Shown: positions 1 to 7,740 of the stretch, one piece after another
How the letters are laid out: every line of letters starts with the position of its first letter
How positions within the stretch are numbered: position 1 is the first letter of the stretch
From: JAYQKL01 sp049889415
GTDB taxonomy: Bacteria > Pseudomonadota > Alphaproteobacteria > RS24
Direction of reading: 5' to 3'
Length of the DNA: 64,000 bases
Assembly (NCBI GenBank): GCA_049889415.1
Contig: JBMHDL010000008.1
Location: 27,488-91,487 of the forward strand
Notes under the pieces: model-generated
What the model was told of the DNA's origin: nothing
The model's input: only the letters and a program-made list of their open reading frames with translations
Database searches by the model: none
Made by a program: the position numbers and the translations under genes

Positions 1-61
1 AAATCTGAAGGATATGCGTTTCGGGCCCGTATCGGGTCACGCAACGTTGATTGGGGAAGAC

Positions 62-913
62 ATGACGAAAAAATTTACCGGGACTGAAAACTATATTGCG
101 ACCGAAGACCTGCGGGTGGCGGTCAATGCCGCCTTAGCGCTGGAACGCCCGCTATTGATCAAGGGGGAGCCGGGCACCGGCAAGACGGTGCTGGCCGAAG
201 AGGTCGCCAAGGCGCTCGATATGCCGCTGATCACCTGGCACATCAAATCGACCACCAAGGCCCAGCAGGGCCTGTATGAATATGACGCCATCACCCGCCT
301 GCGCGACAGCCAGCTCGGGGATGAGCGGGTCAAAGATGTCAAAAACTACATCAATAAGGGCAAGCTGTGGGAAGCCTTTGAGCATGAGGGCCGCGCCCTG
401 TTGCTGATTGACGAGATTGACAAGGCTGACATTGAATTCCCGAACGACCTGTTGCAGGAACTCGACCGCATGGAGTTTTATGTCTATGAGACCGGCGAGA
501 CCATCAAGGCCGCCCAGCGCCCGCTGGTCATCATCACCTCCAACAATGAAAAGGAACTGCCCGACGCCTTTCTGCGCCGCTGCTTCTTCCACTATATCGC
601 CTTCCCCGACACCGACACAATGACCGACATCGTCAAGGTACACTTCCCCGACATCAAGGCGCGGCTGGTCAAGGAGGCACTGAGCGTGTTTTATGAAACC
701 CGCGAGGTGCCGGGGCTGAAGAAAAAGCCGTCCACGTCCGAGCTGCTCGACTGGCTGAAGCTGCTGATGAATGAGGACATTGACGAGGACACGCTGCGCC
801 AGCGCGACCCGAACAAGCTGATCCCGCCGTTGCACGGGGCATTGTTGAAAAACGAGCAGGATGTCCAGCTGTTTGAGAAGCTGGCGTTTCTGGCCCGGCG
901 CGAGCGCAACTAG
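62..913 (+). CDS. MoxR-family AAA+ ATPase
   Basis: MoxR-type AAA+ ATPase, a chaperone-like ATPase that usually works with a von Willebrand factor A (VWA) partner. Walker A (GEPGTGKT) lies near residue 35, Walker B (LLLIDEIDKAD) near residue 115, and a sensor-1-type segment (VIITSNNEKELPDAF) near residue 160. The ATG at 62 is chosen over an in-frame ATG at 14 because GGGGAAGA sits just upstream of it. The gene for the VWA protein follows after nine bases, the classic MoxR-VWA arrangement. The client of this pair is not evident. Family assignment is firm; the cellular role is inference. Confidence 0.93.
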   Translation: MTKKFTGTENYIATEDLRVAVNAALALERPLLIKGEPGTGKTVLAEEVAKALDMPLITWHIKSTTKAQQGLYEYDAITRLRDSQLGDERVKDVKNYINKGKLWEAFEHEGRALLLIDEIDKADIEFPNDLLQELDRMEFYVYETGETIKAAQRPLVIITSNNEKELPDAFLRRCFFHYIAFPDTDTMTDIVKVHFPDIKARLVKEALSVFYETREVPGLKKKPSTSELLDWLKLLMNEDIDEDTLRQRDPNKLIPPLHGALLKNEQDVQLFEKLAFLARRERN

Positions 914-922
914 GCGCGGGCG

Positions 923-2098
923 ATGTTCGTTAACTTCTTCCATGATCTGAAGCAGGTCGGCGTGCCTGTGACCCTGCGCGAATATCTGACCCTGCTGGAG
1001 GCGATGGATGCGGATGTCATCCATTCCAAGGTCGAGGATTTTTATTATCTGTCACGCTCGGTGCTGGTCAAGGATGAGCGCAATCTCGACAAGTTCGACC
1101 GTGTGTTCTCGAAAGCCTTTAAGGGGCTGAACGCGCTGGACGAGGTGGAGACGGCGGAAATCCCAGAAGACTGGCTGAAGGCGCTGACCGAGAAATATCT
1201 GACCGAAGAAGAAAAAGCGCAGATTGAAAGCCTCGGCGGGTGGGAGAAGATCATGGAGGAGCTGCAAAAGCGGCTCGAGGAACAAGACGAGCGCCATGAA
1301 GGGGGCAACAAATGGATCGGCACCGGCGGCACCTCGCCGTTCGGCGCCAATGGATACAACCCCGAGGGTGTGCGCATCGGCCAGAAAGAGGGCCGCCACG
1401 GGCGCGCCATCAAGGTCTGGGACAAGCGCGAATACAAGAATCTGGACGGTGATGTGGAAATCGGCACCCGCAACATCAAGGTTGCGCTCCGGCGTCTGCG
1501 CCGCTTTGCCCGCGAGGGCGTGGCCGACCAGCTGGATCTCGACAACACCATCAAATCCACCGCCCATGCCGGCTATCTCGACATCAAGCTGCAGGCCGAG
1601 CGGCGCAACAACATCAAGGTGCTGCTGTTTTTCGATGTCGGCGGCTCCATGGACCCCTATATCAAGCTGTGCGAGGAGATGTTCTCAGCCGCGCGCGCCG
1701 AGTTCAAGAACATGGAGTATTTCTATTTCCACAACTGCCTGTATGAGGGCGTGTGGAAGGACAATGCCCGCCGCCACACCGACAAAATGCCGACCTGGGA
1801 CGTGCTGCACAAATACCCGCATGACTATAAGGTCATTTTCATCGGTGACGCGTCCATGAGCCCCTATGAGGTGACGTTCGCCGGCGGCTCGGTCGAGCAC
1901 ATGAATGAAGAGCCGGGCGCCATCTGGCTGGAGCGCGTGACGAATATTTATGAAAGCGCCGTCTGGCTCAACCCGACACCGGAAAAATACTGGAACCACA
2001 CCCAGTCCACCCAGATAATCAAGCAGATTTTCTCCGACCGCATGTACGCCCTCACCCTTGACGGGCTGGACAAAGCCATGCGGGAACTTTCACGCTGA
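923..2098 (+). CDS. VWA domain protein, CoxE-like
   Basis: 391-residue protein with a C-terminal VWA-like domain; the metal-ion site appears as FFDVGGS near residue 235, a variant of the usual DxSxS. The N-terminal half is charged and probably helical. This arrangement matches the CoxE-like proteins that accompany MoxR ATPases and help mature or remodel metalloenzymes or complexes. Translation probably couples to the upstream ATPase gene, nine bases away. No signal peptide or membrane segment is seen, so it should be cytoplasmic. No CO-dehydrogenase genes are nearby, so a Cox-specific role should not be assumed. Confidence 0.88.
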   Translation: MFVNFFHDLKQVGVPVTLREYLTLLEAMDADVIHSKVEDFYYLSRSVLVKDERNLDKFDRVFSKAFKGLNALDEVETAEIPEDWLKALTEKYLTEEEKAQIESLGGWEKIMEELQKRLEEQDERHEGGNKWIGTGGTSPFGANGYNPEGVRIGQKEGRHGRAIKVWDKREYKNLDGDVEIGTRNIKVALRRLRRFAREGVADQLDLDNTIKSTAHAGYLDIKLQAERRNNIKVLLFFDVGGSMDPYIKLCEEMFSAARAEFKNMEYFYFHNCLYEGVWKDNARRHTDKMPTWDVLHKYPHDYKVIFIGDASMSPYEVTFAGGSVEHMNEEPGAIWLERVTNIYESAVWLNPTPEKYWNHTQSTQIIKQIFSDRMYALTLDGLDKAMRELSR

Positions 2099-2238
2099 GA
2101 GACTCCGAAACGTCAACGACACGCGTCGCCCGCGCGCTTTGCGCTCGCCGTTGAGGATGTCGCTTTTGCGCTTGGCGATACCGTGTTGCCACTCTGCACG
2201 CCCGCACCCGCAGTTGGCACCGCGCCGGCTGGACTGCC

Positions 2239-2619
2239 GTGCAGGTGCATCACGCCGGTGGCCGCCCCGCCGCCGTCACCTTCGACAAAACCCACCGCCC
2301 GGCCCTGCGCGCCCTGATCGGTTATTTGCGGCATGGTTATGTCACGCCGCATCTGCGCCGCATCGACCGCGCCCTGCTTCCCCTCACGGACATGCTCACC
2401 GCCGGGCTGGCATGGCTGCTGGCGCCGGTGGGCATGTTTTTCACCCTGAGCGTAGAGCCGGTGCTGCGTCGCCTGCTCACAATTGCCGAGCAGCTCAGTG
2501 CGCCCCTGCGCAAAGCCGCCGGGGATGTTGTGTTCCTGATTGTTGATGGCACCCTTGGCCGCCTGCAACAACGCCTCCAGACCGCTCTGGAGGCGTTATT
2601 CAAAACCCGCAAAAAGTAA
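2239..2619 (+). CDS. Hypothetical small membrane-associated protein
   Basis: 126-residue reading frame opening with GTG. It has a hydrophobic stretch (LTAGLAWLLAPVGMFF) around residues 50-66 that could span or touch the membrane, and a basic C-terminus (KTRKK). I recognise no family. The start is uncertain: the frame is open from about 2155 but has no ATG there, and another frame with an ATG at 2157 overlaps it. This frame is preferred because its composition is protein-like, whereas the competing frame is dominated by Arg, Pro and His. It follows the VWA gene on the same strand and could belong to that operon. Confidence 0.45.
   Translation: MQVHHAGGRPAAVTFDKTHRPALRALIGYLRHGYVTPHLRRIDRALLPLTDMLTAGLAWLLAPVGMFFTLSVEPVLRRLLTIAEQLSAPLRKAAGDVVFLIVDGTLGRLQQRLQTALEALFKTRKK
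2571..2596. repeat. Perfect 11-bp inverted repeat
   Basis: ACGCCTCCAGA, four bases (CCGC), then TCTGGAGGCGT: a strong GC-rich hairpin inside the last codons of the small hypothetical gene. Only a short, broken T stretch follows, so it is at best a weak terminator of plus-strand transcription. Confidence 0.6.
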
Positions 2620-2654
2620 CCGGCCGCAACCGGCACTAAATGCCTTATTTCAGA

Positions 2655-2678
2655 CCCTATTTCACACCCTATTTCACA
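2655..2678. repeat. 12-bp tandem duplication at gene end
   Basis: CCCTATTTCACA occurs twice in direct succession, with a degenerate third copy just before. It covers the stop codon of the minus-strand ferredoxin-NADP reductase gene, so the last codons and stop have been duplicated into the 3' flank, as expected from replication slippage. Confidence 0.7.
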
Positions 2679-3715
2679 CCCAGCTTCTTCTGCAGATTGG
2701 TGCTGGAGGTCGTGTACTGAAAGGTCAGCTTTTCATCCGGATGCACGCGCTTGAAGGCATTATGCGCCATCAGCGCCGCCTCGTGGAAGCCAGACAGGAT
2801 CAGCTTCAGCTTGCCCGGATAGGTGTTGATGTCACCGATCGCGTAAATACCGTCCTGGTCGGTGGCGAATTTCTCGGTATCCACCTCAATCAGGTTTTCA
2901 TTCAGGTTCAGCCCCCAATCGGCAATCGGGCCGAGTTTCATGGTCAGGCCGAAAAACGGCAGGAAGGAATTGGCCGCAACAGGCACCATTTCACCCTCTT
3001 TGGTTTTGATGGTCGCGCCGGATAAAACTCCGTCTGCGCCGGTCAGCTCGGTCACGGCACCGATATGCAGGTCCATTTTGCCCTCTTCCACCAGCTGGCG
3101 CATTTTGGCGACACTGGCGGGTGCGGCGCGGAATTCATCACGGCGGTGCACCAATGTCATGCTGTTGGCGATCGGCTGCAGGCTCAACACCCAGTCCAGC
3201 GCCGAGTCCCCGCCGCCGGAAATCAGAATGTCCTTGTCGCGAAACGCTTCCATTTTGCGCACGGCATAATGCACGCCAGCGCCGTCGGAACTGTTCGCCG
3301 CCTCAAATTCCTCAATGCCCGGGACCGGCGGCTTCTTCGGCTGGAACGACCCGCCTCCTGCGGCAATCACAACCACGGGTGCCTCAAACACCTCGTTTTC
3401 ATCCGTTGTCACGCGCCACTGATTGTCATCAAGCTTTTCCAGCCCCGTCACCATGCGGTTGAAATGGAAGGTCGGGTCAAACGGCGCGGCCTGCGCCATC
3501 AGCTGGTCCGTCAATTCCTGACCGGAAACCTCCGGCATGCCGGGAATGTCATAAATCGGCTTTTCCGGATACAGCTCGGCGCACTGGCCGCCCGGCTTGT
3601 CCAGAATGTCAATCAAATGCGCCTTCATATCCAGCAGACCGAGCTCAAATACAGCAAACAGACCAACCGGCCCGGCCCCGATGATCACAACATCCGTTTT
3701 AATGGTTTCAGACAT
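2669..3715 (-). CDS. Ferredoxin--NADP reductase, thioredoxin-reductase-like type
   Basis: FAD flavoprotein of the TrxB-like ferredoxin/flavodoxin-NADP reductase family, which passes electrons between NADPH and ferredoxin. The FAD-binding motif GAGPVGLF is near the N-terminus, the NADP-binding GGGDSALD lies mid-protein, and IYAIGDINTYPGKLK is the typical C-terminal FAD motif. The CxxC redox pair of true thioredoxin reductases is absent, which separates it from TrxB. The ATG at 3715 has GGAG at good spacing; an upstream TTG at 3727 would swallow that site. A 2Fe-2S ferredoxin gene (4230-4550) lies close by and is a plausible partner. Confidence 0.9.
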   Translation of the reverse strand: MSETIKTDVVIIGAGPVGLFAVFELGLLDMKAHLIDILDKPGGQCAELYPEKPIYDIPGMPEVSGQELTDQLMAQAAPFDPTFHFNRMVTGLEKLDDNQWRVTTDENEVFEAPVVVIAAGGGSFQPKKPPVPGIEEFEAANSSDGAGVHYAVRKMEAFRDKDILISGGGDSALDWVLSLQPIANSMTLVHRRDEFRAAPASVAKMRQLVEEGKMDLHIGAVTELTGADGVLSGATIKTKEGEMVPVAANSFLPFFGLTMKLGPIADWGLNLNENLIEVDTEKFATDQDGIYAIGDINTYPGKLKLILSGFHEAALMAHNAFKRVHPDEKLTFQYTTSSTNLQKKLGVK

Positions 3716-3826
3716 TTCAGGCTCCAATATACATAATGAAAATGTAGTTAAAATAAATATACATTTTATTTAGGGGTTATTTAGTCATTTTCTGCCAAAA
3801 TACAAGGTGAAATTTCAAAAATCTGT
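3716..3826 (-). promoter_or_regulatory. AT-rich promoter region of the ferredoxin reductase gene
   Basis: Strongly A+T-rich stretch between the divergent reductase and chorismate mutase genes. It contains two identical nonamers, AATATACAT at 3726-3734 and 3756-3764, 30 bases apart (about three helical turns), which could be paired regulator sites. I could not place -35/-10 boxes with confidence. Confidence 0.4.
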
Positions 3827-3895
3827 GTGCCGAATTGTCGCCCTGCATCATCACATCTTGGCAAAATTACACCTGAGGCTTATAAAACCCTCATT

Positions 3896-4222
3896 GTGAA
3901 AAAACAAGATAGACAAAAAGCCCCTCTGCCCTGCCCTGAAATGGCTGATGTGCGCGCTCAGATTGACCGCATTGATTGTGAACTTGTGGCGCTGCTGCGT
4001 GAACGGCTGAACTGGGTTGAACAGGCCGGCAAGGTCAAGCAAAGCCGCGACCAGGTTGTCGATAACCCGCGTATTGAGGAAGTCGTCGCCAACGTTATTG
4101 AGCAGGCCGAGGAAGCGGGCCTGCCGACGGTAATGACGGAAAAGATCTGGCGCCTGCTGATTGAGCAGAGCATTGCGCATGAATATCAGATTTTCGACTG
4201 GGAAACCCGGTCGGATGATTAG
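3896..4222 (+). CDS. Chorismate mutase (AroQ class)
   Basis: Small all-helical chorismate mutase, converting chorismate to prephenate on the phenylalanine/tyrosine route. The AroQ signature starts at VRAQIDRIDCELVALLRER, followed by VEQAGKVKQ and a C-terminal IEQSIAHE helix that carries the catalytic Gln/Glu-type residues. The frame runs upstream to a GTG at 3827. I choose the GTG at 3896 (protein starts VKKQDRQK) because it gives the usual short N-terminal extension; an ATG at 3941 would start right at the domain. No clear ribosome site supports either choice. It appears to be a free-standing mutase with no prephenate dehydratase fusion. Confidence 0.85.
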   Translation: MKKQDRQKAPLPCPEMADVRAQIDRIDCELVALLRERLNWVEQAGKVKQSRDQVVDNPRIEEVVANVIEQAEEAGLPTVMTEKIWRLLIEQSIAHEYQIFDWETRSDD

Positions 4223-4229
4223 ATGATGA

Positions 4230-4550
4230 TCAGAATTGCTGGGCCGGCAGGCTCAGTTTCAGACCGTCCAACTCATCCGTTACCTTGATTTGGCAGCTCA
4301 GGCGGCTGTTGTCCTGTACTTCGAAGGCAAAGTCGAGCATATCCTCTTCCATGTCGATCGGCCCCCCGACCTTTTCGGTCCAGGCTGCATCAACATAGAC
4401 ATGACAGGTCGCACAGGCACATGCACCGCCGCAATCCGCATCGATACCGGGAACGGAGTTCTTGATCGCAACCTCCATGACCGTCATGCCAACATCACCG
4501 TCATGGCTGTGTTCAGTTCCGTCTTGCTCAACAAAGGTAATTTTGGGCAT
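4230..4550 (-). CDS. 2Fe-2S ferredoxin, adrenodoxin/FdxB type
   Basis: 106-residue soluble ferredoxin. Cluster ligands are Cys40, Cys46, Cys49 (C-x5-C-x2-C in DCGGACACATCHVYV) and Cys86 (RLSCQ), the pattern of vertebrate-type/bacterial P450- and Isc-linked ferredoxins. The ATG at 4550 is preferred over an in-frame TTG at 4568; GAGGGAAG precedes it. Together with the ferredoxin-NADP reductase about 0.5 kb away it could form a short electron chain. There is no P450 or isc gene in the window, so the final acceptor is unknown. Confidence 0.92.
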   Translation of the reverse strand: MPKITFVEQDGTEHSHDGDVGMTVMEVAIKNSVPGIDADCGGACACATCHVYVDAAWTEKVGGPIDMEEDMLDFAFEVQDNSRLSCQIKVTDELDGLKLSLPAQQF

Positions 4551-4673
4551 TTTCAGATCTTCCCTCAAATAAAGTACTTAAACAGGACTCGACATGCGGT
4601 CCTAATTTCGGCAATTCTAATAGCATAGAGCCCCTAACCAGTCCAGGTGTGATTGGAAATAGTTTGCAGGCAC

Positions 4674-5657
4674 ATGAAAACAAGAACGCTGAAAATTTTT
4701 GCCGAAACCCTGCCCTTGAAAGAGAGTTTTGTTATTGCCCGCGGCAGCAAGCAGGCGGCGGATGTGGTGGTGGTGGAAATTCATGAAGACGGTTTGATCG
4801 GTCGCGCCGAAGCCGTACCCTATGCGCGTTACGGTGAGACCATGGAAACCGTGACTGCGGCGATTGAACACGTCAAGCCATTCATTGAAAACGGCATGGA
4901 AAAGGACAGTCTGCAGGCCGCCCTTTTGCCGGGTGCTGCCCGCAACGCCCTAGATTGTGCCCTATGGGAATTGGCGGCGGCAGCGGCCGAACAGCCCTTA
5001 TGGAAAGTCGCAGGGCTGCCTGAACCCGTGGCTTTGCAAACGGCCTTCACCATCTCTCTGGATACCCCGGCGGTCATGGCCAATAAGGCAAAACAGGCCG
5101 CCGCTTATCCGTTGTTGAAACTGAAACTTGGCGGCCCGGACGGTCTGGCGGCCGATCTGGGGCGGTTGGCGGCAGTCAGACAGGCGCGACCCGAAGCACA
5201 GATTATGGTGGACATCAATGAAGGTTGGAGTTCGGCAGACTTGCTGGCGCATGCCGAACAGTTGCGGCACTTTGACCTGACCCTGATCGAACAACCCGTT
5301 CCGGAGAAGGAGGAAGCCGTTCTGACCAGGATTGACCTTCCCTTTTGCGCCGATGAAAGTATCCATGACTGCAAAGACGTCGGCAAACTGGCCGGAAAAT
5401 ATCAATGGCTTAACATCAAACTCGACAAGACCGGCGGCCTGACGGAAGCGCTGAGACTGGTAAAAACGGCACGTCAGGCTAATTTCAAACTTATGGTCGG
5501 CTGCATGGTCTCAAGCTCCCTTGCCCTGACCCCGGCCTATTATCTTGCGCAAATCTGCGATTTGGTGGATTTGGACGGACCTTTGTTTTTGATGCAAGAC
5601 AGACCCGCGGCTTTACGCTATAAAGGGGCGCAAGTTTCTCATCCCCCCGCTGCTTGA
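4674..5657 (+). CDS. L-Ala-D/L-Glu (dipeptide) epimerase
   Basis: Enolase-superfamily enzyme of the muconate-lactonizing subgroup. It has the KxK acid/base pair (Lys149, Lys151 in LKLKLGG), metal ligands Asp180 (MVDINEGW), Glu206 (LIEQP) and Asp227 (CADES), and the opposite-face lysine in NIKLDKTGG. A C-terminal DLDGP matches the DxD that holds the dipeptide amino group in Ala-Glu epimerases, so the specific name is reasonable; the role would be peptidoglycan (murein) peptide recycling. The ATG at 4674 is favoured over a TTG at 4653. No other murein-recycling gene is adjacent. Confidence 0.87.
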   Translation: MKTRTLKIFAETLPLKESFVIARGSKQAADVVVVEIHEDGLIGRAEAVPYARYGETMETVTAAIEHVKPFIENGMEKDSLQAALLPGAARNALDCALWELAAAAAEQPLWKVAGLPEPVALQTAFTISLDTPAVMANKAKQAAAYPLLKLKLGGPDGLAADLGRLAAVRQARPEAQIMVDINEGWSSADLLAHAEQLRHFDLTLIEQPVPEKEEAVLTRIDLPFCADESIHDCKDVGKLAGKYQWLNIKLDKTGGLTEALRLVKTARQANFKLMVGCMVSSSLALTPAYYLAQICDLVDLDGPLFLMQDRPAALRYKGAQVSHPPAA

Positions 5658-5708
5658 GTTGCAAAATTTATTCGTTTCACTTTGAGTGATATTCGCTTCG
5701 GGACCGCC

Positions 5709-7031
5709 ATGAACATCCTTTCCGCCAATTCAGACCTGTTGCCCGATTTGATGGATGTCCTGAGCGGGACGCGCCCTTTACGGGTTTTGATGCCAAGTTA
5801 TCGCAGTCACCCTTTTGTCGGTGGACAGGGTATTTATCTCCGGCACCTCTCCAAAGCCCTCGTTGAACTGGGGCACAAGGTTGATGTCATATCCGGGCCA
5901 CCCTATCCGGATCTTGACCCGCGTGTTGGACTGATTGAACTGCCATCCCTCGACATGTATGCCCGTGAGCACCCGATTTTGAGCTTAAACTGGGACATTC
6001 TCAAAACCCCGCTCGATTTGTACGAGTATCTGGTTCACAACAGCGGCGGGTTTCCGGAGCCTTACACATTCGGCGAACGGCTAGCTAAATACATGAAAGA
6101 CAAAATCGGCGATTATGACATTGTGCATGACAACCAAACCCTGTGCCACGGTCTTTTGAAGGTCAGGGATATGGGGTTGCCGGTCGTCGGCAATGTGCAC
6201 CACCCGATCACAATGGACAAACGTATCGACATTCATCATGCCGGCAGCCTGAGCCTGAAACTGCTGAAATGGCGCTGGTACAGTTTCCTTAACATGCAGA
6301 TCAAGGTCGCACGACGCCTCAATCACATTATCGTCCCATCCGACAACACCCAAAAGGACGTTATCAAGGATTTCGGCCTTAAGCCCGACAACATCTACCG
6401 CATTCATCTGGGCATTGACCACGAAACCTACAAACCGGTGGAAACCGTCACCCGCAAACCCAATCGGTTAATGGTGACCGCCAGCGCGGATGTGCCTTTG
6501 AAAGGGTTGATTTACCTGATCCGCGCCTATCACAAATTGCTGGACAGCTATCCAGATCTCGAACTGGTGGTGGTCGGCAGTCTGCGTGAGGGGCCAACCA
6601 TGGATGAATTGGACAAGCGCGGCATCCGTGACCGCGTCCGCTTCACTTCCGGGCTTGAGTCCCGCGAAATCGCCGAATTGTATGCCGAGGCGACGGTCGC
6701 CGTGTCGCCGTCCGTCTATGAAGGTTTCGGCTTTCCGGCCGGTGAGGCACTGGCCTGCGGCCTGCCGCTGGTGGCCACGAATGGCGGGTCCCTGCCCGAG
6801 GTCGTCGGCGATGCCGGATTGGTTGTTCCCCACTCTGATCCCGATGCCTTGGCCGAGGCCATTGACGTGCTACTGGCGGATGCAACCAAACGGCAGACAT
6901 TGTCAGCCAAAGCGCGCCAGCACATTCTTGACAAATTCACCTGGCGGCATTGCGCCATGAACAGCGCCCAGATTTATCGCAAAGCCATCGCAGACCATCA
7001 TCAAATCGAGTTTCATCATGCAGACGATTAA
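5709..7031 (+). CDS. Glycosyltransferase family 4
   Basis: GT-B fold glycosyltransferase of about 440 residues. The N-terminal domain has a donor-site glycine loop (GGQGIYLRHL) and the C-terminal domain the family-4 EX7E region (YEGFGFPAGEALACGLP). No membrane segment is seen, so it is cytoplasmic or peripheral. The donor and acceptor sugars cannot be read from sequence. The start is ambiguous between an ATG at 5709 and a TTG at 5682. The 3' end overlaps the next gene by 14 bases, so this gene heads a three-gene operon with a methyltransferase and an alpha/alpha-toroid protein, which suggests a dedicated small glycan or glycolipid pathway. Confidence 0.9.
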   Translation: MNILSANSDLLPDLMDVLSGTRPLRVLMPSYRSHPFVGGQGIYLRHLSKALVELGHKVDVISGPPYPDLDPRVGLIELPSLDMYAREHPILSLNWDILKTPLDLYEYLVHNSGGFPEPYTFGERLAKYMKDKIGDYDIVHDNQTLCHGLLKVRDMGLPVVGNVHHPITMDKRIDIHHAGSLSLKLLKWRWYSFLNMQIKVARRLNHIIVPSDNTQKDVIKDFGLKPDNIYRIHLGIDHETYKPVETVTRKPNRLMVTASADVPLKGLIYLIRAYHKLLDSYPDLELVVVGSLREGPTMDELDKRGIRDRVRFTSGLESREIAELYAEATVAVSPSVYEGFGFPAGEALACGLPLVATNGGSLPEVVGDAGLVVPHSDPDALAEAIDVLLADATKRQTLSAKARQHILDKFTWRHCAMNSAQIYRKAIADHHQIEFHHADD

Positions 7032-7740
7032 GCTGGCGCATCTTCACCCCTTGCCTGAGCACAAAGTGCTCGACCTTGGGTGTGGAGAGGGACGGCATTG
7101 TCATGCCGTATACCATGAAGCCAAGTGCCATGTCATCGGTTTGGACCTTGGATTTGCGGATGTCCGAAAAACCCGTGATGGTTTTGCCGCCGCGCCCGTG
7201 CTCGCCCCGGCCGAGACCCAGAGGTTTCATGTCTTGGTCGGCAACGCCTTATCGCTGCCTTTCCCCGACCACAGCATGGACCGGGTCATATGCTCGGAAG
7301 TGCTGGAGCATATTCCCGACTATTTGCGCGTCATTGAAGAAATTGACCGGGTGGTGAAACCAGACGGAGTGATCGGCATTTCCGTTCCGCGCCGCTGGCC
7401 GGAAAAAATATGCTGGTGGCTGTCGGCCGACTATCACAACGAACCGGGTGGACATATCAGAATTTTCAACCAGAAGGAACTGACAGAGGATTTCCGCTCA
7501 CGCGGTTTCAGGCTGATCAGAAAAGATTATGCGCACGGCCTGCACACACCTTATTGGTGGCTGCGCTGCGCTTTCGGGGTCAAGAAACCCCTCAATCCTC
7601 TGACCAGGGCCTGGCACAGCCTGTTGGTTCTGGAAATGATGAAAAATCCGCTTTGGCTGCGCGGGCTTTCCAGACTTCTTGACATCTGCATCGGCAAAAG
7701 CGTTGTTTTGTATTTCGAAAAACCGGCAGGCGCAGAATGA
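7018..7740 (+). CDS. Class I SAM-dependent methyltransferase
   Basis: 240-residue methyltransferase. Motif I is VLDLGCGEGRH near residue 20, motif II-type acidic strand VIGLDL follows, and motif IV-like SMDRVICSEVLEHI and post-motif VKPDGVIGISVP are as in the UbiE/Methyltransf_11 fold. The C-terminal third is rich in Trp and Tyr (TPYWWLRC) and may bind a lipid or aromatic substrate. It overlaps the glycosyltransferase upstream by 14 bases and the toroid gene downstream by four (ATGA), so the three are translationally coupled. The methyl acceptor is unknown. Confidence 0.9.
   Translation: MQTIKLAHLHPLPEHKVLDLGCGEGRHCHAVYHEAKCHVIGLDLGFADVRKTRDGFAAAPVLAPAETQRFHVLVGNALSLPFPDHSMDRVICSEVLEHIPDYLRVIEEIDRVVKPDGVIGISVPRRWPEKICWWLSADYHNEPGGHIRIFNQKELTEDFRSRGFRLIRKDYAHGLHTPYWWLRCAFGVKKPLNPLTRAWHSLLVLEMMKNPLWLRGLSRLLDICIGKSVVLYFEKPAGAE

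Noticed and set aside
152..1024. 290-codon minus-strand open frame opposite the MoxR gene
   Set aside because: It lies wholly opposite a clear AAA+ ATPase gene, has low-complexity Gln/Val/Leu composition and no recognisable domain; such shadows are common in GC-rich codons.
2058..2546. 162-codon plus-strand frame with an ATG at 2157
   Set aside because: Composition dominated by Arg, Pro and His; overlaps the VWA gene end and the more protein-like frame at 2239.
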